Source: Pseudobacteroides sp.
GTDB taxonomy: Bacteria > Bacillota > Clostridia > Acetivibrionales > DSM-2933
Direction: 5' to 3'
Length of the DNA: 64,000 nucleotides
NCBI RefSeq assembly: GCF_036567765.1
Contig: NZ_DATCTU010000122.1
Location: 62,001 to 126,000 of the forward strand
Under the pieces are notes generated by a model. The model was not told the origin of the DNA, did no database searches, and saw nothing but the letters and a program-made list of their open reading frames with translations. Both the position numbers and the translations under genes were made by a program. Positions 18,162 to 27,656 of this stretch are shown here, one piece after another (position 1 is the first letter of the stretch; each line of letters opens with the position of its first letter).

Positions 18162-18188
18162 TTAGCACTCACCACTAGCGAGTGCTAA
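18162..18188. promoter_or_regulatory. CIRCE operator (HrcA-binding site) of groESL
   Basis: Perfect match to the CIRCE consensus TTAGCACTC-N9-GAGTGCTAA, 28 bases upstream of the groES start. A TATAAT at 18195-18200 with a poor -35 further up places the operator just downstream of the promoter. HrcA repressor binding, with heat induction, is the established role of this element. Confidence 0.97.
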
Positions 18189-18653
18189 TACTATATTATA
18201 TAATATCCAATTTATACGCAAATATTTCATTTGGGAAATAAGCTCAAATTCAACCAATTATCATGGTTTATTCAAATTTATATTTGTAATACATTATATT
18301 TTATCAATTTTCTCGGTATTCCATGTATTTTTATTATGAGTGGCTTGGCAAAAAGACTGTTCAAGACAGGTAACTATAGAAAAGCTTGGTTATCTTGATG
18401 ATTTGGAAAAGTAATTGAGTTAAGTATCTCTTTTATAATATTTTTGGATTTAATATAAAGCTTTTAAAGGTATCTCTTGCCTGATGATTTTATTCGAGTA
18501 GGATGATGCAGTAGAGTCCGAGGATGCCAAAAAACTAGAGCCGTTACAAAATGGCTTTTAACCGCTCTATAATGTGCCTTATATTTTCAAATCTGCACAA
18601 TATGATGTGATTAAGTGCCCTTTGCAACAGCCCTATTTTAATTTAGATCAGAC
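18189..18653. other. Intergenic region between groESL and hisIE, no intact gene
   Basis: It contains the groESL promoter at its left end and the his-operon terminator near 18528-18568. Between them, short frames with stops on both strands give no convincing protein. A few residues read like degraded coding sequence, but I cannot assign an ancestor. Confidence 0.6.
18528..18568 (-). terminator. Terminator of the histidine operon
   Basis: Arms at 18537-18546 and 18559-18568 (AGAGC[C/G]GTTA, one mismatch) are followed on the minus strand by AGTTTTTTGG. It lies about 85 bases past the hisIE stop, the last gene of the operon. Confidence 0.7.
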
Positions 18654-19304
18654 CTACCGTCTTCCCTTTAATTCATCGTAAATATCTTCCAGTTTCACGT
18701 CCCTCTCCACCATCAGAACGAATAAATGATAGATAAGGTCGGCAATTTCATATCTAATCTCACCGGCAGCCTTATTCTTAGAGGCGATAATAACCTCAGC
18801 CGTTTCTTCCCCAACCTTCTTAAGTATCTTGTCAATCCCCTTATCAAAGAGATAGTTTGTGTATGACCCTTCCTTGGGGTTTACTCTTCTATCTGCAATT
18901 ACATTGTAAACCTCTTGAAGAATTGCAGCTTTATCGACAGTATTATTTTCTGCATCGGAATTTTCTTTAATGCTTCCATCCTCATTCATATCCCTGTAGA
19001 AGCATGTATAGTGGCCTGTATGGCATGCTGCATCAACCTGCTCCACTTTAATGAGAAGTGTATCATTGTCACAATCAATACATATTGACTTGACATACTG
19101 GTAATGGCCGGATGTTTCACCCTTTAGCCAAAGCTTGCTTCTGCTCCTGCTCCAATAGTGAACCTTCTTCGTTTCGACTGTTTTTTCATAAGCTTCCTTA
19201 TTCATGTACGCAAGCATTAGGACCTCATTTGTCTTACAGTCCTGAGTTATTACAGGAATCAGGCCATTACTGTCAAACTTTAAGTTTGTTACTAAATAAT
19301 CCAT
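18654..19304 (-). CDS. hisIE: Bifunctional phosphoribosyl-AMP cyclohydrolase / phosphoribosyl-ATP pyrophosphatase
   Basis: Catalyses steps 2 and 3 of histidine biosynthesis. 216 residues: the HisI domain is about 1-112, with the zinc/magnesium motifs SICIDCDNDTLL and ACHTGHYTC. A short acidic linker follows, then the HisE all-helical domain (about 125-216) with KVGEETAEVIIASKN and the YEIADLIYHLFVLM helix. It is the last gene of the his operon, 80 bases after hisF. Confidence 0.97.
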   Translation of the reverse strand: MDYLVTNLKFDSNGLIPVITQDCKTNEVLMLAYMNKEAYEKTVETKKVHYWSRSRSKLWLKGETSGHYQYVKSICIDCDNDTLLIKVEQVDAACHTGHYTCFYRDMNEDGSIKENSDAENNTVDKAAILQEVYNVIADRRVNPKEGSYTNYLFDKGIDKILKKVGEETAEVIIASKNKAAGEIRYEIADLIYHLFVLMVERDVKLEDIYDELKGRR

Positions 19305-19384
19305 ATTAGACGACCCCTTAAAACAATTAATATTGATTTTTAAATACTATTTTTAATACCATCTTCGTTAGTACTAAATTTTAT

Positions 19385-20149
19385 TTATTCTTTCCGAACC
19401 TCAATGCCCCGCTCTCTTAAGTAGCTCTTAAGATCACATATCTCCATTTCCCTGAAATGGAACAGGGATGCTGCCAATACTGCATCGGCCTTGCCATCCG
19501 TCAAAGCTTCATAAAAATGCTCCATAGTGCCTGCACCACCGGATGCGATAACAGGAATTTTGACATTTTCAGATATTTTTCTTGTAAGCTCAATGTCATA
19601 TCCAGCTTTTGTTCCGTCACAGTCCATGCTGGTAAGAAGAATTTCGCCTGCACCCAGCTTTTCAGCCTCAATGGCCCACTGGATTGCATCCTTCCCGGTA
19701 TTCACCCTGCCGCCGTTAAGGTATACATCCCAGCTGTTTCTCTCCCCATTCTTCTTTGCGTCTATTGCTACTACCACACACTGGCTTCCAAACCTCCAGG
19801 CAGCCTCCGATATAAGGTCAGGCCTTTTTAGGGCTGCAGAGTTTACCGATATCTTGTCGGCACCCGCAAGAAGAATTTCCCTGAAATCGTCAACCGATCT
19901 TATTCCCCCACCAACAGTAAATGGAATAAACACCTGCTCAGCCACTCTCCTTACAACATCAAGAATAATGCTTCTTGCATCGCTTGATGCTGTGATATCG
20001 AGAAAAGTAAGCTCATCTGCCCCAGCCTTATCATATATAGCTGCTATCTCAACGGGGTCCCCCGCATCCTTTATATTAACAAAATTAACACCTTTTACAA
20101 CTCTCCCTGCATGAACATCAAGACAGGGTATAATCCTTTTTGTCAGCAT
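19385..20149 (-). CDS. hisF: Imidazole glycerol phosphate synthase cyclase subunit
   Basis: The cyclase half of IGP synthase, which uses ammonia from HisH to make imidazole glycerol phosphate and AICAR. The start at ATG 20149 (MLTKRIIPCLD) behind GAGGT gives 254 residues. The catalytic aspartates are visible in IIPCLDV and VVVAIDAKKN; the phosphate-binding loops are GGGIRS and ASGGAG. It follows hisA by 17 bases. Confidence 0.98.
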   Translation of the reverse strand: MLTKRIIPCLDVHAGRVVKGVNFVNIKDAGDPVEIAAIYDKAGADELTFLDITASSDARSIILDVVRRVAEQVFIPFTVGGGIRSVDDFREILLAGADKISVNSAALKRPDLISEAAWRFGSQCVVVAIDAKKNGERNSWDVYLNGGRVNTGKDAIQWAIEAEKLGAGEILLTSMDCDGTKAGYDIELTRKISENVKIPVIASGGAGTMEHFYEALTDGKADAVLAASLFHFREMEICDLKSYLRERGIEVRKE

Positions 20150-20166
20150 AATCAACCAACCTCTTT

Positions 20167-20880
20167 TTATTTGGCTACTTTTATTGCCTCAGCCAAATCT
20201 ATATTTCCCGTATATAATGCTTTTCCGATAATTGCTCCTGAAACACCAACATTTTTAAGGTTTTTTATGTCCTCAATGCTGCTGACTCCACCAGAAGCGA
20301 TGATTTCTATGTCTACTGCCTTAACCATTTCTTCCATTGCTTTAAGATTTGGCCCCGACAGCATTCCGTCAGTATCGATATCTGTATAAATAATAGTCTT
20401 GGCACCAAGCTCTTCCATCTTTTTAGCAAATCCAATGGCAGTGAAGCTGCTGGTCTTAGCCCAACCTTCAATTGCAACAAATCCGTCTTTGGCATCGATA
20501 CCTATAACAAGGTTGTTATCAAAGGTCTTTACGGCATTTTTAACAAGCTCCTGGTCATTAACGGCAGATGTACCCAATATGACTCTCTGTATGCCTTTAC
20601 AAAGAAGAATTTCAATCATTTCGATGGAACGGATTCCACCGCCCAATTGCACAGGAATGCCGAGCTTAACCGCCATTTCGCTTATTACTGCGGTGTTTAC
20701 GGGTTCACCAACCCTAGCTCCGTCCAGATCAACAACATGAAGATACTCTGCCCCAAGGCTCTCCCATTTTAATGCCATGTCCACCGGATTGTCGGAATAA
20801 ACAGTAACATCATTGAATTTCCCCTGGACCAGCCTTACGCATCTTCCGTCTTTAACATCAATAGCCGGATAAATTTTCAT
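20167..20880 (-). CDS. hisA: ProFAR isomerase (phosphoribosylformimino-AICAR-P isomerase)
   Basis: A TIM-barrel isomerase, step 4 of histidine biosynthesis. 237 residues; the catalytic Asp pair is in YPAIDVKDG and IYTDIDTDGML; the phosphate loops are GGGIRS and ASGGVSS. ATG follows CAGGAGG. It lies between hisH (58 bases upstream) and hisF. Confidence 0.98.
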   Translation of the reverse strand: MKIYPAIDVKDGRCVRLVQGKFNDVTVYSDNPVDMALKWESLGAEYLHVVDLDGARVGEPVNTAVISEMAVKLGIPVQLGGGIRSIEMIEILLCKGIQRVILGTSAVNDQELVKNAVKTFDNNLVIGIDAKDGFVAIEGWAKTSSFTAIGFAKKMEELGAKTIIYTDIDTDGMLSGPNLKAMEEMVKAVDIEIIASGGVSSIEDIKNLKNVGVSGAIIGKALYTGNIDLAEAIKVAK

Positions 20881-20938
20881 TTAGATTCCTCCTGAATTAA
20901 TACCGATTTAAAATACTTTTCATTGTTTCATAAGTAAA

Positions 20939-21559
20939 TTAAATATTTGATTTTAATAAATTCTTAAAATTTTTCAAAATATTAAGCCCTACTTCACCGC
21001 TCTTTTCAGGATGAAATTGGGTGGCAAAAACATTTCCCTTGCCGATTGCAACATCAAACTCTATACCATAGTTGGTTTTTGCTATTACCATATCTTTATT
21101 TTCCGCATCCAGATAATATGAGTGCACAAAGTAAACATAGGGGCTGTCAGGCAGGTTTGTGAACAAAGGGCAATCCTTTGATGACTTAATGGAATTCCAT
21201 CCCATATGGGGAACTTTAAGGTCCATATCCAGCGGAAGCTGTTTGATTGTCCCTTTAAATATGCCAAGTCCCGATACATTTCCACCTTCTTCGCTGTAAT
21301 CAAAAAGAAGCTGCATACCAAGGCATATACCAAGAAACGGCTTGTTATCCGCAATAACATTTTTTACTACGTCAACCATTCCTGCCTTTTTAAGGTTATC
21401 CATTGCATCGGAATATGCACCTACACCTGGCAGAACAACTCCGTCAGCTTGCATTACAAACTCCGGATCTGAAGATATACTTGCTTCACAACCAATAAAG
21501 GAGAATGCTTTTTCAACACTTCTCAGATTCCCTACACCGTAATCAATTATCGCGATCAA
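20939..21559 (-). CDS. hisH: Imidazole glycerol phosphate synthase glutaminase subunit
   Basis: A class I glutamine amidotransferase that supplies ammonia to HisF. 206 residues with the nucleophile in GICLGMQLL and the His-Glu pair in TQFHPEKS; the oxyanion strand is LPGVGAY. The TTG start follows AGGAGTGAT. It starts 12 bases after the purC stop, showing that purC is embedded in the operon. Confidence 0.97.
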   Translation of the reverse strand: MIAIIDYGVGNLRSVEKAFSFIGCEASISSDPEFVMQADGVVLPGVGAYSDAMDNLKKAGMVDVVKNVIADNKPFLGICLGMQLLFDYSEEGGNVSGLGIFKGTIKQLPLDMDLKVPHMGWNSIKSSKDCPLFTNLPDSPYVYFVHSYYLDAENKDMVIAKTNYGIEFDVAIGKGNVFATQFHPEKSGEVGLNILKNFKNLLKSNI

Positions 21560-21571
21560 AGATCATCACTC

Positions 21572-22456
21572 CTAATCCAGCTTCTTACCAGTAATACGCT
21601 CATATGCCTCTATATATTTTGCTTCTGTCTTTTTAACAACATCTTCTGGCAGTACCGGTGCTGGAGGCTGTTTGTTCCAATTGGATGCTTCAAGATACTC
21701 CCTCAGGTACTGCTTGTCAAAGCTTTTTTGAGGTCTTCCGGGTTCATATTCATCCATTGCCCAGAACCTTGATGAGTCAGGAGTAAACATTTCATCACCA
21801 ATAACCAGTTTACCGTCCAATATTCCAAACTCAAACTTGGTATCTGCAAGGATCAGTCCTCTGCTTTCCGCATGCTTGCTTGCCTTTATATAAAGTGCCA
21901 GACTTATTTCCTTCAATTTGTTTGCCAGTTCACTGCCTATCGTATTCTCTAGAACCTGGAAGCTTACATTTTCATCATGTCCTTCAGCAGCCTTTGTTGA
22001 TGGTGTAAATATTGGCTCAGGGAGCTTCTCTGCCTGCTTCAATCCTGCCGGAAGCTTAAGTCCGCATATTGTGCCTGTCTTTTGATAATCCTTGAGCCCT
22101 GACCCCTCAAGATATCCTCTTACGATACATTCAGCCTCAACCATTTTTATCTTTTTAACAAGCATAGATCTTCCCTGAAGCTCTTCTTTAAACTGTGAAA
22201 ACTCTTCAGGATATTGGCTTACATCTGTCGTTATAACATGGTTGTCAATTACGTCCTTAGTATAATCAAACCAAAACTCTGATATACTGTTCAAAACCTT
22301 TCCCTTATTAGGAATAAGATTTGGAAAAACCACATCAAAGGCAGATATTCTGTCAGTTACTACTATCAGGAGCTTATCCCCCAAATCGTACACGTTTCTA
22401 ACCTTTCCTTTAATGTGCAGCGGACGCTTTATAAAATCTGTATCATTTATTAACAT
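21572..22456 (-). CDS. purC: Phosphoribosylaminoimidazole-succinocarboxamide (SAICAR) synthase, inside the his operon
   Basis: Ligates aspartate to CAIR in de novo purine synthesis. The chosen ATG 22456 (MLINDTDF) follows AAGGAGG; the longer frame upstream lacks a ribosome site. 294 residues; family motifs are KGKVRNVYDLGD, TDRISAFDVVFPN, ECIVRGYLEGSG and DTKFEFGI, together with the DEMFTPDSSRFW segment. The length is that of the longer, fungal-like PurC form. It sits between hisB and hisH. SAICAR is two steps from AICAR, the by-product released by HisF, so histidine and purine flux could be linked here. Confidence 0.96.
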   Translation of the reverse strand: MLINDTDFIKRPLHIKGKVRNVYDLGDKLLIVVTDRISAFDVVFPNLIPNKGKVLNSISEFWFDYTKDVIDNHVITTDVSQYPEEFSQFKEELQGRSMLVKKIKMVEAECIVRGYLEGSGLKDYQKTGTICGLKLPAGLKQAEKLPEPIFTPSTKAAEGHDENVSFQVLENTIGSELANKLKEISLALYIKASKHAESRGLILADTKFEFGILDGKLVIGDEMFTPDSSRFWAMDEYEPGRPQKSFDKQYLREYLEASNWNKQPPAPVLPEDVVKKTEAKYIEAYERITGKKLD

Positions 22457-22530
22457 TGCTATTTTCCTCCTTAAATTCACAAAAATCACTTTTAATATAA
22501 ATTTATTTAATGAAAGTTTAATTAAACTTT

Positions 22531-23118
22531 TCATATAATCCCTTTTGTAGACATAACCCCGTGAATACGATTATCAACCCCTGCAGCTTCATCTAATGCC
22601 CTGCCGAATGCCTTGAACATGGCCTCAATGATATGGTGGGAATTCGAACCATACAATAGCTTCACATGCAGGTTCATTCCCGCATTTACCGATACCGCCC
22701 TAAAAAATTCTTCCACCATTTCAGTGTCCATGCTTCCAACCCTCTCAGAACCAAATGCAGCATCAAATACAAGGTATGGACGACCTCCAAGGTCTAAAAC
22801 CACCATAGCTAATGCCTCATCCATGGGAACATAGGACATTCCGTAACGCTTGATGGATTTTTTATCTCCAAGTGCCTTGCTTATGGCTTGTCCCAATACA
22901 ATACCCACATCTTCAATAGTGTGATGACAATCCACATGCAAGTCACCGACTGCCTTTAGATCCAAATCGAAAAGTCCGTGTTTGGTAAATAGAGTAAGCA
23001 TGTGGTCAAAGAAACCTATACCTGTCTCTATCTTCCCTTGGCCGGTACCATCAATATTAATGCTCAATGAAATATCTGTTTCGAATGTTTTTCTATCAAC
23101 TTGTGCCTTTCTATCCAC
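22531..23118 (-). CDS. hisB: Imidazoleglycerol-phosphate dehydratase
   Basis: Dehydrates IGP to imidazole acetol phosphate. 195 residues from the GTG at 23118, which sits six bases after GAGGTGG; an upstream in-frame TTG is too close to that site. The metal-binding histidine motifs are GFFDHML, DCHHTIEDVG and SNSHHIIEAMFKAFG. Monofunctional, as usual in Firmicutes. A 158-base gap separates it from hisC and a 74-base gap from purC. Confidence 0.97.
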   Translation of the reverse strand: MDRKAQVDRKTFETDISLSINIDGTGQGKIETGIGFFDHMLTLFTKHGLFDLDLKAVGDLHVDCHHTIEDVGIVLGQAISKALGDKKSIKRYGMSYVPMDEALAMVVLDLGGRPYLVFDAAFGSERVGSMDTEMVEEFFRAVSVNAGMNLHVKLLYGSNSHHIIEAMFKAFGRALDEAAGVDNRIHGVMSTKGII

Positions 23119-23276
23119 CGGCAACCACCTCGTAAAACTGTATTAGAGCTCGTCTATATATTTAAAGAATAAAATCCCAAAGGGATTTTACAAATTTCTA
23201 TAAGCCCAGTTTATTATAACAGATTGGATAATAATACACTATAATATTTATAAATTTAACATTATGTTAAAATCCC

Positions 23277-24335
23277 TTACCAAAGCAATTTCTCCAAAGC
23301 CTTTACCAGAGCTTCCATATCACTGTCGGTTCCTACGCTCACCCTTAGATAATTGTCTATCCTAGGCTTTTTAAAGAATCTTACCAGGATACCGTTTTCT
23401 CTTAAGTGGTTAAATATGGCTTCAGCACTTATTTTGCTGTGGCTTATAAATAGAAAATTGGCTTTTGAATCCAAGACCTCAAATCCCAATTCCTTAAGCC
23501 TTAATGCAACCCATTCTCTGGTATTTACAATTTTGGCAACAGTTTCTGTGAAATACTCTTCATCCCTTATTGCTTCCGCCGCACCCGCTAAAGCAAGGCG
23601 ATCCACAGGATATGAGTTGAATGAATTTTTTATGCGGATTATGGCGTCAATAAGTTCACTGCTCCCCATAACAAGTCCAAGCCTCAAACCTGCAAGGCAT
23701 CTTGATTTGGACATAGTCTGGACAACCAAAAGATTCTTATAGTCCTTTATCAGTTTGACTGCCGAATCACCGCCAAAGTCTATGTATGCTTCATCTATTA
23801 TGACAACCCTGTCTTTATTGTACTCCACAATTGTTTTTATCTCGTCAATGCTTATGTATTTAGCAGTGGGGGCATTGGGATTGGATATGACTATGCCTCC
23901 GTTTTCCCTCAGAAACTCATTTATAGGAACACTAAATTCCTCATTCAACGCCACAGTTTCATAGTCCAAATTGTACAATTTACAGTATACAGGGTAAAAG
24001 GAATATGTTATATCTGGGAAAAGTATCTTTTTGCCAGGATCAAAGAATGCCTGGAATGCAAAAGCCAAAAGCTCGTCAGATCCGTTTCCTGCATATACTT
24101 CTTCCTTTGAAATGCCGTAATATGTTGCGACGGTTTCCCTTAACTCATGAAATTCAGGATCGGGATACAGTCTTAAGTCGCTGTTTGCTGCATTTTTAAT
24201 GGCTTCCAATACCCTTGGTGACGGTGGGTATGGACTCTCATTGGTATTTAGCTTTATATACTTTTTATCCTTTGGTTGTTCCCCAGGTACATAGGGCACC
24301 AAGTTTTTAACTGCTGTACTCCAATATTTACTCAT
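23277..24335 (-). CDS. hisC: Histidinol-phosphate aminotransferase
   Basis: A PLP-dependent class I/II aminotransferase. The ATG at 24335 (MSKYWST) behind AAGGAAGTGAT overlaps the hisD stop by 8 bases. 352 residues; motifs are LNTNESPYPPSP, GNGSDELL, SNPNAPT, DEAYIDFGG and the PLP-lysine region TMSKSRCLAGLRLG. It is followed by a 158-base gap before hisB. Confidence 0.97.
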   Translation of the reverse strand: MSKYWSTAVKNLVPYVPGEQPKDKKYIKLNTNESPYPPSPRVLEAIKNAANSDLRLYPDPEFHELRETVATYYGISKEEVYAGNGSDELLAFAFQAFFDPGKKILFPDITYSFYPVYCKLYNLDYETVALNEEFSVPINEFLRENGGIVISNPNAPTAKYISIDEIKTIVEYNKDRVVIIDEAYIDFGGDSAVKLIKDYKNLLVVQTMSKSRCLAGLRLGLVMGSSELIDAIIRIKNSFNSYPVDRLALAGAAEAIRDEEYFTETVAKIVNTREWVALRLKELGFEVLDSKANFLFISHSKISAEAIFNHLRENGILVRFFKKPRIDNYLRVSVGTDSDMEALVKALEKLLW

Positions 24336-25650
24336 TAAAATCACTTCCTTTTTCAAACCTTACTCGAATTGCATTGGCATGGGCCGAAAGGCCTTCAGCT
24401 TCTGCAAACCGTATTACATCGTCCTTAACCTTTGATAGGGCTTTTCTCGAATATGATATAAGGCTGGACTTTTTAACAAAGTCACCTACATTAAGTGGTG
24501 AGAAAAACCTGGCAGTTCCGCTTGTAGGCAAAACGTGGTTCGGACCTGCAAAATAATCCCCAAGTGGTTCCGATGCATAGTTCCCAAGGAAAATGGCCCC
24601 AGCATTCTTTATTTCTCCAACCATTCCAAAAGGCTCCTCCACGCATAACTCCAGATGCTCAGGAGCTACTTTATTAACCAGTTGAACTGCTTCTTCCATA
24701 TCATTTACAATAACTATTGCACCATAATCGCCTATGGATTTATTTATTATTTCTTTTCTACCAAGGTATTCCGTTTGCCTTTCAATTTCACATTTTACTT
24801 CTTGGGCAAGCTTTTCTGAATCAGTTACCAAAACCGAAGCGGAAAGCACATCATGTTCTGCCTGGGACAATAGGTCCGCCGCTGCAAACTTGGCATTTGC
24901 AGTCTTGTCGGCAACAACCATTATTTCACTGGGGCCTGCAAACATATCAATATCACAATATCCGTATACCAGTCTCTTTGCCATATTGACATATATATTT
25001 CCAGGTCCTGTAACCTTATCTACTTTAGGAACACTCTCAGTACCAAAGGCCAGTGCAGCTATGGCCTGAGCCCCGCCCATTTTATAAATCTCATCTGCAC
25101 CCGCTTCATTTGCAGCAACCAGTATAACTGGATTTATTGTACCATCCCTGCCTGGAGGAGTTGCCATGACTATCTTCTCAACCCCTGCAACCTTTGCAGG
25201 CATAACATTCATAAGAACTGATGAAGGAAGCGGTGCGGTTCCCCCCGGAACATATACACCCACAACTTCTAAAGGCCTTAGTATCTGACCTAATATAACG
25301 CCGTCTTTTTCTGTAGAAAACCAGGATTTCTCCTTCTGCTTGATATGAAACTCCTCTATATTGGCTTTTGCCCTCCGGATGATATCTATAAGCTCCTTGT
25401 CTACGCTGCAATACGCATCATCAATTTCCTTCCGGGAAACCTTTATATTTTCTGCTGTGATATCCACCTTATCAAACATCTTAGTATATTCAAAAACTGC
25501 TGAATTTCCCTTGATTCTTACGTTTGAAGTTATCTCTTCAACCCTTTTTAACACTGCACTTTCATCAAGCTGGCTTCTATCCAAAAGCTTTTTTAACAGA
25601 TCCTTGTCTTCTTCTTTTCTTGAATCAATAATTCTTATCAAACTCCTCAC
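24328..25650 (-). CDS. hisD: Histidinol dehydrogenase
   Basis: A zinc- and NAD-dependent enzyme that oxidises histidinol to histidine. 440 residues from a GTG that overlaps the hisG stop as GTGA; an in-frame TTG three codons on, with GAGGTG upstream, is an alternative. Motifs are PGGTAPLPSSVLMN, KVTGPGNIYVNMAKR, the QAEHD zinc site and the PEHLEL catalytic segment. Tight overlaps on both sides indicate translational coupling. Confidence 0.97.
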   Translation of the reverse strand: MRSLIRIIDSRKEEDKDLLKKLLDRSQLDESAVLKRVEEITSNVRIKGNSAVFEYTKMFDKVDITAENIKVSRKEIDDAYCSVDKELIDIIRRAKANIEEFHIKQKEKSWFSTEKDGVILGQILRPLEVVGVYVPGGTAPLPSSVLMNVMPAKVAGVEKIVMATPPGRDGTINPVILVAANEAGADEIYKMGGAQAIAALAFGTESVPKVDKVTGPGNIYVNMAKRLVYGYCDIDMFAGPSEIMVVADKTANAKFAAADLLSQAEHDVLSASVLVTDSEKLAQEVKCEIERQTEYLGRKEIINKSIGDYGAIVIVNDMEEAVQLVNKVAPEHLELCVEEPFGMVGEIKNAGAIFLGNYASEPLGDYFAGPNHVLPTSGTARFFSPLNVGDFVKKSSLISYSRKALSKVKDDVIRFAEAEGLSAHANAIRVRFEKGSDFNE

Positions 25651-26288
25651 CTCTTTTCAAGCAGATTCCCTATCCCATCTATTATGCTGTTTATTCTTTC
25701 ACTTTCCATCTTCATGCTTACCCTGTTTACAACCATTCTGGCACTTATATCGGCTATGGTATCCAATACCACCAAACCGTTTTCCTTAAGGGTCCTTCCG
25801 CTCTCTACAAGGTCAACTATTACTTCTGCCAATCCTACCAGCGGTGCTAATTCAACAGATCCGTTAAGCTTAATTACTTCAATGGACTCTTTTCTTTTAT
25901 GCTCAAAATAGTCCCTGGCGATCCTTGGATATTTGGTAGCAACCCTTTTATTATTTAGCTCATCAAGCTTACCCTGCAGCTCTGCAGGTCCGGCTACAGC
26001 CATTTTGCAAGCCGCAAATCCCAAGTTTAACACCTCGTATAAATGTCGGCCTTCCTCCATAAGAGTGTCTTTACCTACTATACCTATATCAGCTGCTCCG
26101 TATTCTACATATGTAGGAACATCACTGGGCTTGGCAAGGAAAAACTTTATTTTATTCTTTTCATCACATAAAATAAGCTTCCTTGAAGAATTTTTCAATT
26201 CAGAGCAATCAATCCCTATTTTTTCAAAAAGCTCAATGGATAACTCCGTAAGTCTCCCTTTTGAAAGGGCTATAGTCAAATACCTCAT
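25647..26288 (-). CDS. hisG: ATP phosphoribosyltransferase, short form
   Basis: The first enzyme of the histidine pathway. At 213 residues it is the short form without the C-terminal histidine-binding domain, which requires HisZ for activity and feedback control. Motifs are IALSKGR, GAADIGIVGKDTL and DLVESGRTLKENGL. It lies 48 bases after hisZ, consistent with the two forming one complex. Confidence 0.97.
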   Translation of the reverse strand: MRYLTIALSKGRLTELSIELFEKIGIDCSELKNSSRKLILCDEKNKIKFFLAKPSDVPTYVEYGAADIGIVGKDTLMEEGRHLYEVLNLGFAACKMAVAGPAELQGKLDELNNKRVATKYPRIARDYFEHKRKESIEVIKLNGSVELAPLVGLAEVIVDLVESGRTLKENGLVVLDTIADISARMVVNRVSMKMESERINSIIDGIGNLLEKR

Positions 26289-26336
26289 AATAAAACCATC
26301 CCTTCACGAATATAATCATTAACAACCCATTGCACG

Positions 26337-27596
26337 TTATTTATCTCCGGCAAGCTCTGCAAAGGTTGCCTTTGAAACTTCCCCGTTCTCCAGATTATGG
26401 ACTTCTATGTTTTCTTCGTCCCTGATCATAATTATTCCACCAATTCTTTTGCTTGAAGCATAGTTTTTCAGTTGCTCCATGCCCTGACAAGCCACATCCA
26501 TCTCAACAACAAGCCCCTGTCTTCTCAACTCCTGGGACACTTTGAAGGCTGTTTTCCTGCCCTCATCCAGATAGCACACAAGGGTATCCAAACTTGGCTT
26601 TTCTGATTCTATCTTCTGCCTGTCTAGGGCTATCATAATCATGTTTACACCTAGCGAAAAACCTATTGCCGGGCTGTTTTTACCAAATTTGCCAACCAAG
26701 CTGTCATATCTTCCGCCGCTCAGGATAGGAAACCCTGCCCCATAGGTAAATCCCCTGAATATGATTCCTGTATAGTAATTAAGGCTCCTTACCATTCCCA
26801 AGTCAACGGAGACATATTTGCTGTAACCATAATCATCAAGAATTTGAAGAACTTTTCTTAAATTGTTCAGTGCATTTATGGATCTCTCATTTAAAGTTAT
26901 CTTCTCAACCTTTTCTATGACATCAATGGATCCGAACAACCTTGGAAGGCTGAAAATCAGTTCTTTAAGATCCTCTCTTATATCCTGGCCTTTAACCAGC
27001 TCCTCTACACCGAGAAAGTCCTTTCTATCTATGAGTATTCTCATTTGCTCAATGTCATTATCGGCTATACCCGCTTCTTCCATCAGCCCTTTAAAGAATT
27101 CCACCTGACCTATATCTATCTGGAAGCTTTCAAGCCCCATAGTCTTGACAGCACTTATAGCCGTTGCTATAACTTCTGCATCAGCCTCGGGAGTATTGAC
27201 ACCCACCATCTCAATTCCTGCCTGGGTAAACTCCTTCTGCTTTCCTCCTCCAAGCTCAGTATAATTAAACGTATTGCCTATGTAAGAGTACCTTATCGGT
27301 GCTGAAATGTCCTTACACTTTGTTGCAGATATTCTTGCAACAGGTATTGTCATTTCGGGCCTTAAAACCAGTATCCTACCCTGCTGGTCAAAAAACTTGA
27401 ACATGGTTTCCTGTGGAGTCTTGTCTGAATCCTCGGAAAACACGTCATAAAACTCAAACGTAGGAGTTTCAATCTCCTGGTATCCTGAACTTCTAAATAT
27501 ATTCCTAAGCTTTTCCTCAAGATTTCTTTTAAGATGGCACTCGTTAAAAAGTATATCCTGAACCCCTTCAGGCGTGTAAATTTTCCATTTGCTCAT
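26337..27596 (-). CDS. hisZ: ATP phosphoribosyltransferase regulatory subunit
   Basis: A class II HisRS-like protein that has lost tRNA charging and regulates short-form HisG. 419 residues; motif-2-like (FFDQQGRILVLRPEMTIPVAR) and motif-3-like (GGRYDSLVGKFGKNSPAIGFS) segments remain. It is the first gene of the his operon, 60 bases downstream of a consensus promoter. Pairing with the 213-residue HisG supports HisZ over a true HisS. Confidence 0.95.
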   Translation of the reverse strand: MSKWKIYTPEGVQDILFNECHLKRNLEEKLRNIFRSSGYQEIETPTFEFYDVFSEDSDKTPQETMFKFFDQQGRILVLRPEMTIPVARISATKCKDISAPIRYSYIGNTFNYTELGGGKQKEFTQAGIEMVGVNTPEADAEVIATAISAVKTMGLESFQIDIGQVEFFKGLMEEAGIADNDIEQMRILIDRKDFLGVEELVKGQDIREDLKELIFSLPRLFGSIDVIEKVEKITLNERSINALNNLRKVLQILDDYGYSKYVSVDLGMVRSLNYYTGIIFRGFTYGAGFPILSGGRYDSLVGKFGKNSPAIGFSLGVNMIMIALDRQKIESEKPSLDTLVCYLDEGRKTAFKVSQELRRQGLVVEMDVACQGMEQLKNYASSKRIGGIIMIRDEENIEVHNLENGEVSKATFAELAGDK

Positions 27597-27621
27597 ATTA
27601 TCAACCTCACTTTAATACTTT

Positions 27622-27650
27622 AATTCGCTAAAGCATTAAACTAACGAATT
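27622..27650. promoter_or_regulatory. Palindrome at the his-operon transcription start, candidate operator
   Basis: Arms AATTCGCTA (27622-27630) and TAACGAATT (27642-27650) surround an 11-base centre and differ from perfect symmetry by one base. It begins about 7 bases after the -10 box, so it overlaps the expected start point. It could be a repressor site or a leader hairpin; there is no T-box or histidine leader peptide that I can see. Confidence 0.5.
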
Positions 27651-27656
27651 ATCAAA

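Noticed and set aside
18340..18520. Possible transposase remnant between groESL and hisIE
   Set aside because: Short stretches in different frames look vaguely protein-like, but I could not match them to a transposase family.
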